This document shows, piece after piece, positions 53,636 through 62,436 of a stretch of DNA of 64,000 nucleotides; within the stretch, counting starts at the first letter, position 1; the number at the start of each line of letters is the position of its first letter. A program made the translations under genes and the position numbers. Location of the stretch: the NCBI RefSeq assembly GCF_029714425.1, contig NZ_CP121668.1, forward strand, positions 2,935,501-2,999,500, in the 5' to 3' direction. Below the pieces are notes generated by a model. That model did no database searches and was not told the DNA's origin. It saw only the letters and a program-made list of their open reading frames with translations. The DNA comes from Bradyrhizobium sp. CB2312 (lineage in GTDB: Bacteria > Pseudomonadota > Alphaproteobacteria > Rhizobiales > Xanthobacteraceae).

Positions 53636-55394
53636 GGCCCACCCACTTCTTGCCGAGATAGGCCTCGATCACACGGTCGTCGCGCGTCACCACTTCCGGC
53701 AGGCCCTCGGTGATGACGGCGCCGTGGTCGAGCACGAGGAAGCGATCGACCAGGCGGACCATCGCCTGCATGGTGTGCTCGATGATGGCGATGGTCATGC
53801 CGTCGCGCGCGAGCTGCTGGATCACGGCGACGACCTCGTCCGCTTCGCCATGGCCGAGGCCCGCGAGCGTTTCGTCGAGCAGCAGGATGCGCGGCTGGCC
53901 GGCGATCGCGCGAGCCAGCTCCATCAGCCGCAACTCCTTGGTCGAGAGCTCGCCGGCGACACGACTGGCCACGGCGGAGAGTCCGACACGCGCGACCGCG
54001 TCGGCGGCCAGCTTGCGGGCTTCCTCGTCGGAGCTTGCGCGCACATAGGCGCCGACCACGACATTGTCGAGGATCGACATGCGCAGGAACGGCCGCATCA
54101 CCTGGAAGGTACGGCCGATGCCGGCCTCGCAGATCACGTGCGGCCGCTGTCCGGACATGTTGCGGCCGTCGATCAGCACCTCGCCCTGGCTCGGCTTCAG
54201 GAAGCCGTTGAGGAGGTTGAACAGCGTCGTCTTGCCCGCGCCATTGGGGCCGATGATGCCGAGGATCTCGTTCTTGTGCAGCTTGAAGCTGACATCCTGC
54301 ACGGCCTTGAGGCCGCCGAACGAGCGCGAGAGGTTGCGGACCTCGAGCACGACCTCGCCCGTCGCGGCGCGCTGCCGCGCGGCGGGCTTCAGCGGTGTGA
54401 CGTTGGTGGTCGTTGCCTCCGTCGCGTCACTGACCGTTGCCTTCGATGCGTTCCGCTTGCGCACAAGATCGCGCATTTTCCAGAACAGGCCTTCCGGCGC
54501 CAGCAGGATGACGCAGACGATTGCGATGCCGAAGATGACGCCCTGAATGCCGGGGATGCGCGCGCCGGCTTCCGCATGGAGGATCTCGGCGAGCGGGATC
54601 AGGATCACCGAGCCGATGACCGGACCCCAGACCGTGCCGACGCCGCCAAACATTGCGACCGTCAGTGCCTGCGCGGACACCAGCATGCCGAACACCGATT
54701 GCGGGGTCACGACCAGCAGCACCTGCGCGTAGAAACCGCCGATGGCGGCGGCGATGGCGCCGCTCAGGGTGATCGCGCGCAGCTTCCAGGCCAGCGTATT
54801 GATGCCGGCCGCTTCGGCCGCGGCCTCGTTCTGCTTGATCGCAAGCAGCGCCATGCCGAAGCGCGAGCGCTCGATCACCTGCGTCAGCACGATGGTGGCC
54901 AGCATGATGGCGAGCCCCAGCAGCGTGTAGATGTGGGGATCGGTGAACTGCATGAAGGCGATCGGCGCGTCGCGCTTGATCGGAAGCGTCACCTCCTGGA
55001 AGCCGAGCCATTCGAATACGTAGAGAATGGCGAGCGGATAGGCGAGCATCGCCAGCGCGAAGTAGTGGCCCTGCAGGCGGAAGGTCGGAAATCCGATCAG
55101 GAGCCCGGCGATGCCGCCGAGCATGGCAGCGATCGGGATCAGCAGCCAGGGCGAGATGTTGAAATAGATCTGCCCGAGCGCGGTCGCATAGGCGCCGATC
55201 CCGAAGAAGGCGGCATGGCCGAACGAGATCAGCCCGGTGTATCCGCTGAGCAGGTTCCAGGACAGGCCGAACACCGCCCAGACCGGCACCAGCGTCAGGA
55301 TCAGCTGGTAGTATGAGTTGGTGACGCCGAGCGAGATCCCGGCGTAAGCGAGGGTGAAGAGCAGGGGCGGCAGGAAGGAACGCGTCCGGAGCAT
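53622..55394 (-). CDS. LivM-LivG fusion: ABC permease joined to ATPase
   Basis: A 590-residue fusion. Residues 1-310 are the LivM permease (PVWAVFGLSWNLLSGYTGLI, FFGIGAYATALGQIYFNISP). A hydrophilic linker (KRNASKATVSDATEATTTNV) leads to the LivG ATPase: IIGPNGAGKTTLFNLLNGFL, ELSTKELRLMELARAIAGQP (signature) and ILLLDETLAGLGHGEADEVV. ATG 55394 follows GAGG at a fair distance; the open frame extends further upstream through livH but that part is out of phase with livH. LivH ends at 55397, three bases before. Confidence 0.9.
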
Positions 55395-55396
55395 GA

Positions 55397-56332
55397 TCAC
55401 GTCCTCTCGACCATGCGCCCGAAGAAGCCCTGCGGACGGAAGAAGATGATGAGGAGGAAGACGGCGAAGATCGCGGCGTTCTGCAATTGCGTCGGCAGGA
55501 TCAGCGTCGACATCTGCTGCACGAGGCCGATCGTCATGCCGCCCCAGAATGCGCCGATGATGCTGCCCATTCCGCCGAGCACGACGCCGGCATACATGAC
55601 GATGACGTATTCGAGACCGACGAACGGATGGAACGGATAGTTGGTGGCGAGCAGGCCGCCGGCAATCGCGGTGATGCCGCAGCCGAGTGCGAACGCAGTG
55701 CGGTGCGCGCGGTCGACGTCGATGCCCATATAGGTCGCCGCGGTCGGATTGTCGGCGGCGGCGCGGAGCGACTTGCCGATCCGGGTGCGCGCGATCAGCA
55801 GCGAGAGCAGGATCATCATGGCGAGCGACACGACCGCATCGATGCTGCGGGCCTTGTTGAGGAAGATGCTCATGTCGAAGAACGGGCCGAGCTCCCAGGC
55901 CGAGCTCGACAGCGGCGTGCGGATCGAGGCCAGCACCGAGCCGAACACGATGAGGCCGCCGTTCTGCAGGATCAGCGCGATGCCGAGCGTGAGGATGAGC
56001 TGGGCGTAATGGCCTTCGCCTTCGAGCGAGGCGGTGCGCGTGCCGGAGACGCGCGAGATCAGCGTCCGATGGACGAAATAGCCGAACACGGCGAGCACGG
56101 GGCCGGCCAGCAGGATGGCGACGAACGGCCCGACCGTATTGCCGAACAGAGCCTGCACGCCGGCGGCGGTGAAGAGATAGAAGGCGGTATACATGCCAAG
56201 CATCATGAAATCGCCGTGAGCGAAGTTGATGACGCGCATGACGCCGAAGATTAGGCCGAGCCCGACGCACATCAGCCCATAGACGGCGCCAATCAGCAGG
56301 CCCGCGGCGAGCGCTTGCAGAAATCCTTCCAT
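55397..56332 (-). CDS. livH: ABC transporter permease, LivH type
   Basis: A 311-residue inner-membrane protein with eight or so helices: GLLIGAVYGLMCVGLGLIFG, VINFAHGDFMMLGMYTAFYL (signature), and late GMGSIIGAFWGGMTIGLVQQ. It pairs with the LivM half of the fusion. ATG 56332 is the first Met. It begins the transporter sub-operon, 79 bp after the MmgE/PrpD stop, which may hold its own promoter. Confidence 0.92.
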   Translation of the reverse strand: MEGFLQALAAGLLIGAVYGLMCVGLGLIFGVMRVINFAHGDFMMLGMYTAFYLFTAAGVQALFGNTVGPFVAILLAGPVLAVFGYFVHRTLISRVSGTRTASLEGEGHYAQLILTLGIALILQNGGLIVFGSVLASIRTPLSSSAWELGPFFDMSIFLNKARSIDAVVSLAMMILLSLLIARTRIGKSLRAAADNPTAATYMGIDVDRAHRTAFALGCGITAIAGGLLATNYPFHPFVGLEYVIVMYAGVVLGGMGSIIGAFWGGMTIGLVQQMSTLILPTQLQNAAIFAVFLLIIFFRPQGFFGRMVERT

Positions 56333-56411
56333 CAGCCACGCCTCCGCGCTGCCGACAATGTTAGACTGGCCTCCAAGCCGACCATGTTTCCCCCGTATTC
56401 TCCGGCATTTC

Positions 56412-57803
56412 TTATGATGCCGATCGTAAGACCCGTTCCGTCTCTAGGCGGCATTGCGCCGCAATGGCGCCGGCATTGCCGAGCCGCTCGCAATCGTCGA
56501 CGAGTTGTTCGAGCCGGTGCGCGCGATCCTCGCCGAGAACTCTGGCAGCGGCAGCGCGAAAGCGGCCGCGAATTTCTGAAGGCGTTGCCGCGATCACGTC
56601 GGGCAGCGCGTGCCGGATCGTCCGGCCACTGCGCAGATGCACGGTCACGTCCGCGCCCTGCTTGCCGGGGAAGGCGGCGGTGAAGCCAGGATCGGCCTCG
56701 AGATCCGTGATCGCGACGAGGCGAATGATGTCGGCATCGTCGAGCTCGGAGTAATTCTCTTCCTCGATCTCGCCCCGCGCCAGCGTCGCCGCGACGCTGA
56801 AGGGAATGCTCATCTTGGCCTGCAGCGCGTTGCGGTAGGGCCCCATCGAATCGCACCCGGGATAGCGAACGGCGGCATCGGGCGCGCGGATGACGACCCG
56901 GTCGATCTCGTCAGGGCTGGCGAGCTCGTGCGAGACGCGGAGCGCGGCCTGCGCGGCGGTCTGCGCGAAGTTGCAGGCCGGCACCGGCTTGTTGTAGACG
57001 GCCATGATCTCGCACTCGCCATCAGGGAAGAGCGCGATGCTGGCTGGCGCGGCCTGGCGGCGATATGCGGCGAACAGGCCGGCCTCGCCGTCGAGGATGG
57101 TTTCGGAGCCGAAAGCGCCGGCTGCGGCCAGGCCGATCGCCTTGATCGCATTGCTGGCTGCAAAGCCCGGATGGAAATACATGTCGGAGCCACCGGCATG
57201 CGGCCATTCGTTCAGTCCGCTGGACGTGTTGGTCGCGATCGCGATGGCGCTGGTGGCTACGTCCTCGGAGAGGCCGAGCGCAAAACTTCCGGCGAGCGCC
57301 GCGCCCGGAGGGGCCACGAGGCCGGTCGGACGATAGAGGCGGGCGAGATCGGAGGTCAGCAAAGCGCGGCCGATCCGCGCGCCGGTCTCATAGCCGATGA
57401 TGGCGGCGGCGAGCAGCCTTGCGCCGTGCAGCGGCGCCTGTTCCGACAGCGCGAGCAATGTCGGCCAGATCACGACGCCGTGGTGCGCGATGCTGGCCGC
57501 ATGCATGTCCTCGCGGACGAGGCCATGCCCCATCACGGCATTGGCGAAGGCGGCATCGGCCGGCGAGGAGAGTTGCGACGTTCCGATGATCGTCGTGTTG
57601 CCGCCGCCTTGTGCGATCGCGACGGCCTGGCGGCTCCAGGCATGCTGGCCGGCCTCGAAGGCGCAGGACAGGAAGTCGAGCAGGCAGAGCTTTGCCTTGG
57701 CGACGACGTCCGGCCCGAAATCACCGAGATCGAGTGCAAGCGCGCTCCGCGCCATCTGGCGCGCGAGCGAGAGTTTGCCTGATCCGGTCGGGCCGATCGT
57801 CAT
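56412..57803 (-). CDS. MmgE/PrpD-family protein
   Basis: A 463-residue protein of the 2-methylcitrate dehydratase fold. AKAKLCLLDFLSCAFEAGQH, NAVMGHGLVREDMHAASIAH (the family's conserved DD/DxxH loop region), GLNEWPHAGGSDMYFHPGFA and the C-terminal small domain are present. Members dehydrate, isomerise or decarboxylate (for example cis-aconitate decarboxylase). ATG 57803 is preferred to upstream starts. The other MmgE/PrpD gene on the opposite arm is only distantly alike, so the two are not recent copies. Confidence 0.88.
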   Translation of the reverse strand: MTIGPTGSGKLSLARQMARSALALDLGDFGPDVVAKAKLCLLDFLSCAFEAGQHAWSRQAVAIAQGGGNTTIIGTSQLSSPADAAFANAVMGHGLVREDMHAASIAHHGVVIWPTLLALSEQAPLHGARLLAAAIIGYETGARIGRALLTSDLARLYRPTGLVAPPGAALAGSFALGLSEDVATSAIAIATNTSSGLNEWPHAGGSDMYFHPGFAASNAIKAIGLAAAGAFGSETILDGEAGLFAAYRRQAAPASIALFPDGECEIMAVYNKPVPACNFAQTAAQAALRVSHELASPDEIDRVVIRAPDAAVRYPGCDSMGPYRNALQAKMSIPFSVAATLARGEIEEENYSELDDADIIRLVAITDLEADPGFTAAFPGKQGADVTVHLRSGRTIRHALPDVIAATPSEIRGRFRAAAARVLGEDRAHRLEQLVDDCERLGNAGAIAAQCRLETERVLRSAS

Positions 57804-57834
57804 CGCAATCGCTCTCCCTGAACGCGAGCTGCGC

Positions 57835-58728
57835 TTAGCCGCGCATCTCGACGCCGGCCCACTCCTCGAGCACTTTTGCGATCGAGGTGAAGTCGGACGA
57901 CGCACCATATTTGGCATTGGTGATTGCGAGCATCTGCCGCACCACCGCGCCGCAGACCATCGGCACGCCCATCGCCTCGGCCTCGTCCACGCAGAGCCGG
58001 ACGTCCTTGTAGGAAAGTCCGGTGGCGAAGCCGAAATCGAACGTGCCGGGCAACACTGCGCGTGGGAATTTGTCCTCGGAGGCGCTGTTGCGGCCGCTGC
58101 TGGCGTTGATGATGTCGATCAGCACCTTTGCGTTGACGCCGCCCTTGACGCCCATCGCGACGGCTTCCGAGGTGATCACGAGCGCGGCTGCCGCCATCAG
58201 ATTGTTGGCGAGCTTGGCGGTCTGCGCCACGCCGGGCTTGTCGCCGGTGTAGAACAGCTTGCCGAAATTCTTCAGGATCGGCTGCACGGTTTCGTAGGTC
58301 GCTTGCGGACACGACACCATCACCGCCAGCGTGCCGTTGACGGCGCCCTTGATGCCGCCGCTCACGGGCGCATCGACCAGCGTCATGCCCTTGGCCTTCA
58401 GGCCTTCCGCAACGAGCTTTGCCGCGCCGGGACCGGAGGTCGAGAGATCAATCACGATCTTGGCGCGATTGCCGCTGCCGATGCCGTCCTGGCCGAGCGT
58501 AACCGCCTTGACGATGTCGGGCGTCGGCAGACTGACGAGCACGATGTCGGCGCGCGAGGCGACGTCGGCCGGCGACTTTGCGAGTTGCGCGCCGCGCTTG
58601 ACCAGCGGCTGCACTGCCTCAGCCTGCGTGTCGTAGACGACGAGCGAATAGCCCGCGTCGATCAATCGCCCCGCCATGGGGCCGCCCATGCGGCCCGTGC
58701 CGATTACGCCGAGGATCTCTCCCGCCAT
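57835..58728 (-). CDS. 3-hydroxyisobutyrate dehydrogenase-family oxidoreductase
   Basis: A 297-residue beta-hydroxyacid dehydrogenase. The nucleotide site is ILGVIGTGRMGGPMAGRLID, the substrate loop is VDAPVSGGIKGAVNGTLAVM, and the catalytic Lys is in KLANNLMAAAALVITSEAVA. GLSYKDVRLCVDEAEAMGVP completes the signature. It is the first gene of the minus arm, starting next to the divergent control region. Confidence 0.9.
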   Translation of the reverse strand: MAGEILGVIGTGRMGGPMAGRLIDAGYSLVVYDTQAEAVQPLVKRGAQLAKSPADVASRADIVLVSLPTPDIVKAVTLGQDGIGSGNRAKIVIDLSTSGPGAAKLVAEGLKAKGMTLVDAPVSGGIKGAVNGTLAVMVSCPQATYETVQPILKNFGKLFYTGDKPGVAQTAKLANNLMAAAALVITSEAVAMGVKGGVNAKVLIDIINASSGRNSASEDKFPRAVLPGTFDFGFATGLSYKDVRLCVDEAEAMGVPMVCGAVVRQMLAITNAKYGASSDFTSIAKVLEEWAGVEMRG

Positions 58729-58857
58729 CGTCTACTCCCTGTCGCGCGATCCCGTGACGGGCGCGCCTTCTTGATCTCGTTGGTCAACCGTTGTCGCCGG
58801 CCGGCCTTTCCGGCCGCCGTCGTCGTGGCAGCGGGATCCCGCGCCAACGGGGCGGAT

Positions 58858-58892
58858 TGTTATGATTGTCAGACAAGCTGTCAAGCATAACA
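58858..58892. promoter_or_regulatory. FadR-type operator within back-to-back promoters
   Basis: TTGTCAGACAA (58866-58876) is an exact palindrome and matches the FCD GntR consensus TNGTNNNACNA. It is nested in an outer inverted repeat, TGTTATG (58858-58864) and CATAACA (58886-58892). On the minus strand TTGACA (58884-58879) has 16-17 bases to TAACAA-like -10; on the plus strand TTGTCA (58866-58871) is spaced similarly from TAACAT. Both promoters would be blocked or bent by one bound dimer. Confidence 0.7.
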
Positions 58893-58955
58893 TTTGGGGT
58901 CGACAGTTTGCCGCGGATCGTCCTATGGTTCGGGAAAACGAGGAAGACGCCCCGC

Positions 58956-60332
58956 GTGCCACAAGATCCAATTCCGAGTGTGAGCAGGACGCTCGCCGAT
59001 TTCGTCGCGGCGTCGTCATGGGCGGACGTGCAGGCGCAGAGTGTCGAGGCGCGGCGCTCGATCCTCAATTTCTTTGCGACCGCGCTCGGCTCCGCGCGCG
59101 ATCCGGTGGTCGTCGCCGCGATGCGGACCTTGTCACCGTTCAGCGGCGCCGCGACATCGACGGTCATCGGTCACTCCGAGCCGATGGATGCGCTATGCGC
59201 GTCGTTTCTCAATGCCATCTCGGCCAATCTGCTCGACTTCGACGACACCCATCCCGAGACGATCATTCATCCGGTCGCGCCGGTCGCCGCTCCCATATTT
59301 GCGCTTGCGGAGACGCGAAAACTGTCGGGGCGCGAGGTGTTGACCGCGTTCATTCTCGGCGTGGACGTGGAATGCCGCATCGGCAATTCGGTTTCGCCGC
59401 GCCATTATGCGCGCGGCTGGCACATCACCTCCACCTGCGGAATCTTTGGTGCGGCCGCAGCCTGTGCGAAGCTGTTGGGCCTGCCTGCGGAAGGCATTGC
59501 GAACGCGATCGGAGTTGCGGCGAGCCAGTCGGCCGGCAATGTCGAGAACCTGCCGAGCGCCGCCAAGAATGTCAGCGTCGGCAACGCCGCCAGGAACGGA
59601 TTGTTCGCCGCGCTGCTGGCACAGCAGGGTTATGAGGCCGCGCCGCGCGCCATCGAAGGTCCGCTCGGCTGGGCGCGCACCATGGGTGACGTGCCGGATC
59701 TTGCTCGTTTGCTCGATGGCCTCGGCAAGACCTGGGAAATCGCAAAAAACACCTACAAGCCCTATCCCGCCGGCATCGTGTTCCATTCGGTCATCGATGC
59801 CTGCCTCATGTTGCGCGAGCGGATCGGCCGCAACGTCGATCCGATCGAGTCCGTGACGGTGCAGGGCTCAGCGCTGCTGCTCGCGCGCGGCGATCGTCCC
59901 GTCAACAACGAGCGCGATGCCCGCGTCAGCATCCATCATTGCGTGGCCTGCGGACTGCTGCTCGGCACCGCGGGTGTGGTCGAGTTCGTGCACGAGACCG
60001 TGGTCCGGCCCGATATCGTGCAAATGCGGCAGAAGGTGAGGGCGGAGCTCGATGCTCAGATGCCGGACGGCGCTGCGCGCGTCGCCTTGCGCCTGTCGTC
60101 CGGCGAGGTGCTCACCGAGACCGTGACGTCGCCGCGCGGCAGCCAGGCCGCAGCGCTGTCGGACCACGACATCGAAGACAAGCTGCGCGAAGGCGTACGG
60201 ACCGGTCGAAGCGATTGGGATGCGGACCGCGTCATCGACGCTGTCTGGCGGCTCGATGCGGTCGATGACGTCGGTGAACTCCTGCAATCGCTACGTCCGT
60301 CGTCGGCGACGCGCCAAACAACTTCCAACTAG
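58956..60332 (+). CDS. MmgE/PrpD-family protein (second, divergent arm)
   Basis: A 458-residue protein. SVEARRSILNFFATALGSAR, ANLLDFDDTHPETIIHPVAP (the Asp-Asp-x-His loop), YARGWHITSTCGIFGAAAAC and NTYKPYPAGIVFHSVIDACL are MmgE/PrpD signatures of the more classical type. GTG 58956 follows AGGAAGA; the in-frame TTG 58866 lies inside the operator and is unlikely. It heads the plus arm and is followed by CMD 28 bp later. Confidence 0.88.
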   Translation: MPQDPIPSVSRTLADFVAASSWADVQAQSVEARRSILNFFATALGSARDPVVVAAMRTLSPFSGAATSTVIGHSEPMDALCASFLNAISANLLDFDDTHPETIIHPVAPVAAPIFALAETRKLSGREVLTAFILGVDVECRIGNSVSPRHYARGWHITSTCGIFGAAAACAKLLGLPAEGIANAIGVAASQSAGNVENLPSAAKNVSVGNAARNGLFAALLAQQGYEAAPRAIEGPLGWARTMGDVPDLARLLDGLGKTWEIAKNTYKPYPAGIVFHSVIDACLMLRERIGRNVDPIESVTVQGSALLLARGDRPVNNERDARVSIHHCVACGLLLGTAGVVEFVHETVVRPDIVQMRQKVRAELDAQMPDGAARVALRLSSGEVLTETVTSPRGSQAAALSDHDIEDKLREGVRTGRSDWDADRVIDAVWRLDAVDDVGELLQSLRPSSATRQTTSN

Positions 60333-60360
60333 ACTCTCTCAAGACCTGAAAGGGACGATC

Positions 60361-60750
60361 ATGAGCAAGACCGAACTGTTCGAAAAAGGCCTCAAAGTTC
60401 GCAAGGAGGTGCTCGGCGAGGACTACGTCAACAAGTCGATCGCCGGCGCCGACGAGTTCACGCGCGCGATGGCGGAATGGTCGACCGAGTTCTGCTGGGG
60501 TGCCTTGTGGACGCGGCCAGGCGTCGACCGTCGCACGCGCTCGATCGTCAATCTGGCGATGCTCGGCGCGCTGAACCGCCCGCACGAATTGAAGCTACAC
60601 GTGAAGGGCGCGCTGAAGAACGGCCTGACCAAGGAGGAGATCAAGGAGATTCTGCTCCAGGTCGCGGTCTATTGCGGCGTGCCCGCCGGCATCGACGCCT
60701 TCCGCAACGCGCGCGAGGCTTTTAACGAGGTCGACGCGGCCGGTTCCTGA
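60361..60750 (+). CDS. carboxymuconolactone decarboxylase-family protein (second copy)
   Basis: A 129-residue PcaC-like protein: WSTEFCWGALWTRPGVDRRT, NLAMLGALNRPHELKLHVKG and EEIKEILLQVAVYCGVPAGI. It aligns end to end with the protein at 49976-50356 (KTELFEKGLKVRKEVLGEDY against KATYDRGLEIRKSVLGNEF), so the copies share an origin. AAAGGGA precedes the ATG. It is 12 bp upstream of the lactonase-like gene. Confidence 0.9.
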   Translation: MSKTELFEKGLKVRKEVLGEDYVNKSIAGADEFTRAMAEWSTEFCWGALWTRPGVDRRTRSIVNLAMLGALNRPHELKLHVKGALKNGLTKEEIKEILLQVAVYCGVPAGIDAFRNAREAFNEVDAAGS

Positions 60751-60761
60751 GCGAGAGTCCC

Positions 60762-61571
60762 ATGGCTGCCCCAGAATACGAGCTCTTCGCCATCCGCTAT
60801 GCCACGCGCGATGCGCAGCGGAGCGAGCACTTCATCGGCGGCGACCCGCACGACGGGCCGATGCCGATGGACTACTTCATGTGGTTGGCGAGGGGAGGTG
60901 GCCGCACCTTCGTCATCGACACCGGGTTCAACGCGGAAGTGGCAAAGCAGCGCAGGCGAAATTTCCTGCGCTGCCCGGTGGAGACGCTGGCGGCATTCGA
61001 TGTCGACGTCGCCGATGTCAAGGACGTCATCCTCACGCATCTGCACTACGACCACGCCGGCAATTTCGACCGGTTTCCGAATGCGCGCTTTCATCTCCAG
61101 GAGCGCGAGCTTGCGTACGCCACTGGGCGCTACATGCATTATCCACGTCTGTCGCATTCCTTCGAGGTCGAGGATATCTGCGGAATCGTGCGGCTGAACT
61201 ACGCGCGGCGGGTGCTGTTCTACGATGGCGACGCTGAGATCGCGCCCGGATTGACCGTTCATGCCGCCGGGGGCCATTCCGCCGGTCTTCAGTTCGTCCG
61301 CGTCAACACGCGCCGCGGCCCCGTCGTGCTCGCCTCCGACGTCAGTCATTTCTACGAGAACATGACCAGCGAGCGTCCGTTCACGACGGCGTTTCATGTC
61401 GGCGACATGCTGGTGGGTTTCGACAAGCTGCGCGCCGCAGCACCCAGCGCGGACCACATCGTCCCCGGCCATGATCCGCTGGTCATGAAGCTTTACCCGG
61501 CGCCCAGCCCCGAACTGAACGGTGTCGCCGTTCGTCTCGACGTCGCGCCGTCCGGAGCCCCTCATCCTTAG
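60762..61571 (+). CDS. metallo-beta-lactamase-fold hydrolase, N-acyl homoserine lactonase (AttM/AiiB)-like
   Basis: A 269-residue MBL protein with the dinuclear metal motif THLHYDHAG (His93, His95, Asp97, His98), AAGGHSAGLQ, LASDVSHFYEN and VPGHDP. The N-terminal part (FVIDTGFNAEVAKQRRRNFL) resembles AttM/AiiA-type lactonases. It could open a pathway lactone or quench quorum signals; neighbours (CMD, MmgE/PrpD) favour a catabolic lactone (inference). Confidence 0.87.
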   Translation: MAAPEYELFAIRYATRDAQRSEHFIGGDPHDGPMPMDYFMWLARGGGRTFVIDTGFNAEVAKQRRRNFLRCPVETLAAFDVDVADVKDVILTHLHYDHAGNFDRFPNARFHLQERELAYATGRYMHYPRLSHSFEVEDICGIVRLNYARRVLFYDGDAEIAPGLTVHAAGGHSAGLQFVRVNTRRGPVVLASDVSHFYENMTSERPFTTAFHVGDMLVGFDKLRAAAPSADHIVPGHDPLVMKLYPAPSPELNGVAVRLDVAPSGAPHP

Positions 61572-61603
61572 GACGTCGAGCACGGGATGGCGCAATCTGA
61601 CCA

Positions 61604-61624
61604 AAAAATCGATTTTCGATTTTT
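61604..61624. promoter_or_regulatory. inverted repeat upstream of the GntR gene
   Basis: The arms AAAAATCG (61604-61611) and CGATTTTT (61617-61624) are exact complements around ATTTT, 36 bp before ATG 61661 and 33 bp after the lactonase stop. It may be an autoregulatory operator or, with its T-rich right arm, a weak terminator. Confidence 0.45.
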
Positions 61625-61660
61625 ATTGACCTGCGAGCCCGGCCTTGCAATCATCCCACC

Positions 61661-62389
61661 ATGGGTCCGCTTCAGTTCCAATTGTCCGGAAGCCCCGGGA
61701 ATGGTCCGCGCAGCCTGACATCGGCGCTGCATGAGCGCCTGCGTGCCGACATCCTGGCGACGCGGCTGCTGCCGGGGCAGAAGCTGCACATCGCGGGACT
61801 AGCCAAGCAGTTCTCCGTGAGCCTTGCCGCCGTGCGCGAAGCGTTGTCGCGCCTGGTCGCCGACGGTCTTGTGCAGGCCTCCGACCAGCGCGGTTTTCGC
61901 GTCAGCCCGGTCTCGCTCGCCGATCTCGCCGACGTGACGCAGACGCGCATCGACATCGAGGGCCTTGCGCTCCGCCGCTCGATCGAGCGTGGCGGCGAGG
62001 CCTGGCTCGCATCGGTGAAATCCGCCTGGGCGGATCTCAAGGCCGTTCCCTATCATTATCCTGATGATCCCACCGTGCACTACGAGGAATGGGTGATCCG
62101 TCACCGCATCTTCCATCGTGCGCTGGTCAATGCCTGCGGCTCGCCGTGGCTGCTCGGCTTCCGCGACGTGCTGCATGAACAAAGCGAGCGCTACCGCCGG
62201 CTCTCGATCCGTCGCGCGCTCGGCAGCAAGTCGCGTGACGTCGAGGCCGAGCACATGGCGATCGTCGCCGCCGTGGTAAAGCGCGACGCGGATGCGGCAG
62301 TTCGCGCGTTGTCAAAGCATTTCGGCATCACCAAGGAATTCGTGGAGCTCGCCGCCTCGCGCATTGCGGAGGTGAGCCGCGCGACCTGA
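61661..62389 (+). CDS. GntR-family regulator, FCD (CsiR-like) type
   Basis: A 242-residue regulator. The winged helix is RADILATRLLPGQKLHIAGL with AKQFSVSLAAVREALSRLVA. The FCD domain has His residues in RHRIFHRALV, EAEHMAIVAAV and LSKHFGI, matching the metal-binding set of FCD proteins. It is a candidate for binding TTGTCAGACAA at 58866 and the upstream AT-rich repeat. It is followed 47 bp later by a new transporter. Confidence 0.9.
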   Translation: MGPLQFQLSGSPGNGPRSLTSALHERLRADILATRLLPGQKLHIAGLAKQFSVSLAAVREALSRLVADGLVQASDQRGFRVSPVSLADLADVTQTRIDIEGLALRRSIERGGEAWLASVKSAWADLKAVPYHYPDDPTVHYEEWVIRHRIFHRALVNACGSPWLLGFRDVLHEQSERYRRLSIRRALGSKSRDVEAEHMAIVAAVVKRDADAAVRALSKHFGITKEFVELAASRIAEVSRAT

Positions 62390-62436
62390 CGATCCCTAGA
62401 AATTCGGCACAAAAAAATACAGACCGGGAGGAAACA

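Noticed and set aside
55395..56339. Long N-terminal extension of the LivM-LivG frame over livH
   Set aside because: It is rich in Arg and His, lacks similarity, and lies out of frame over a clear LivH protein. The fusion starts at 55394.
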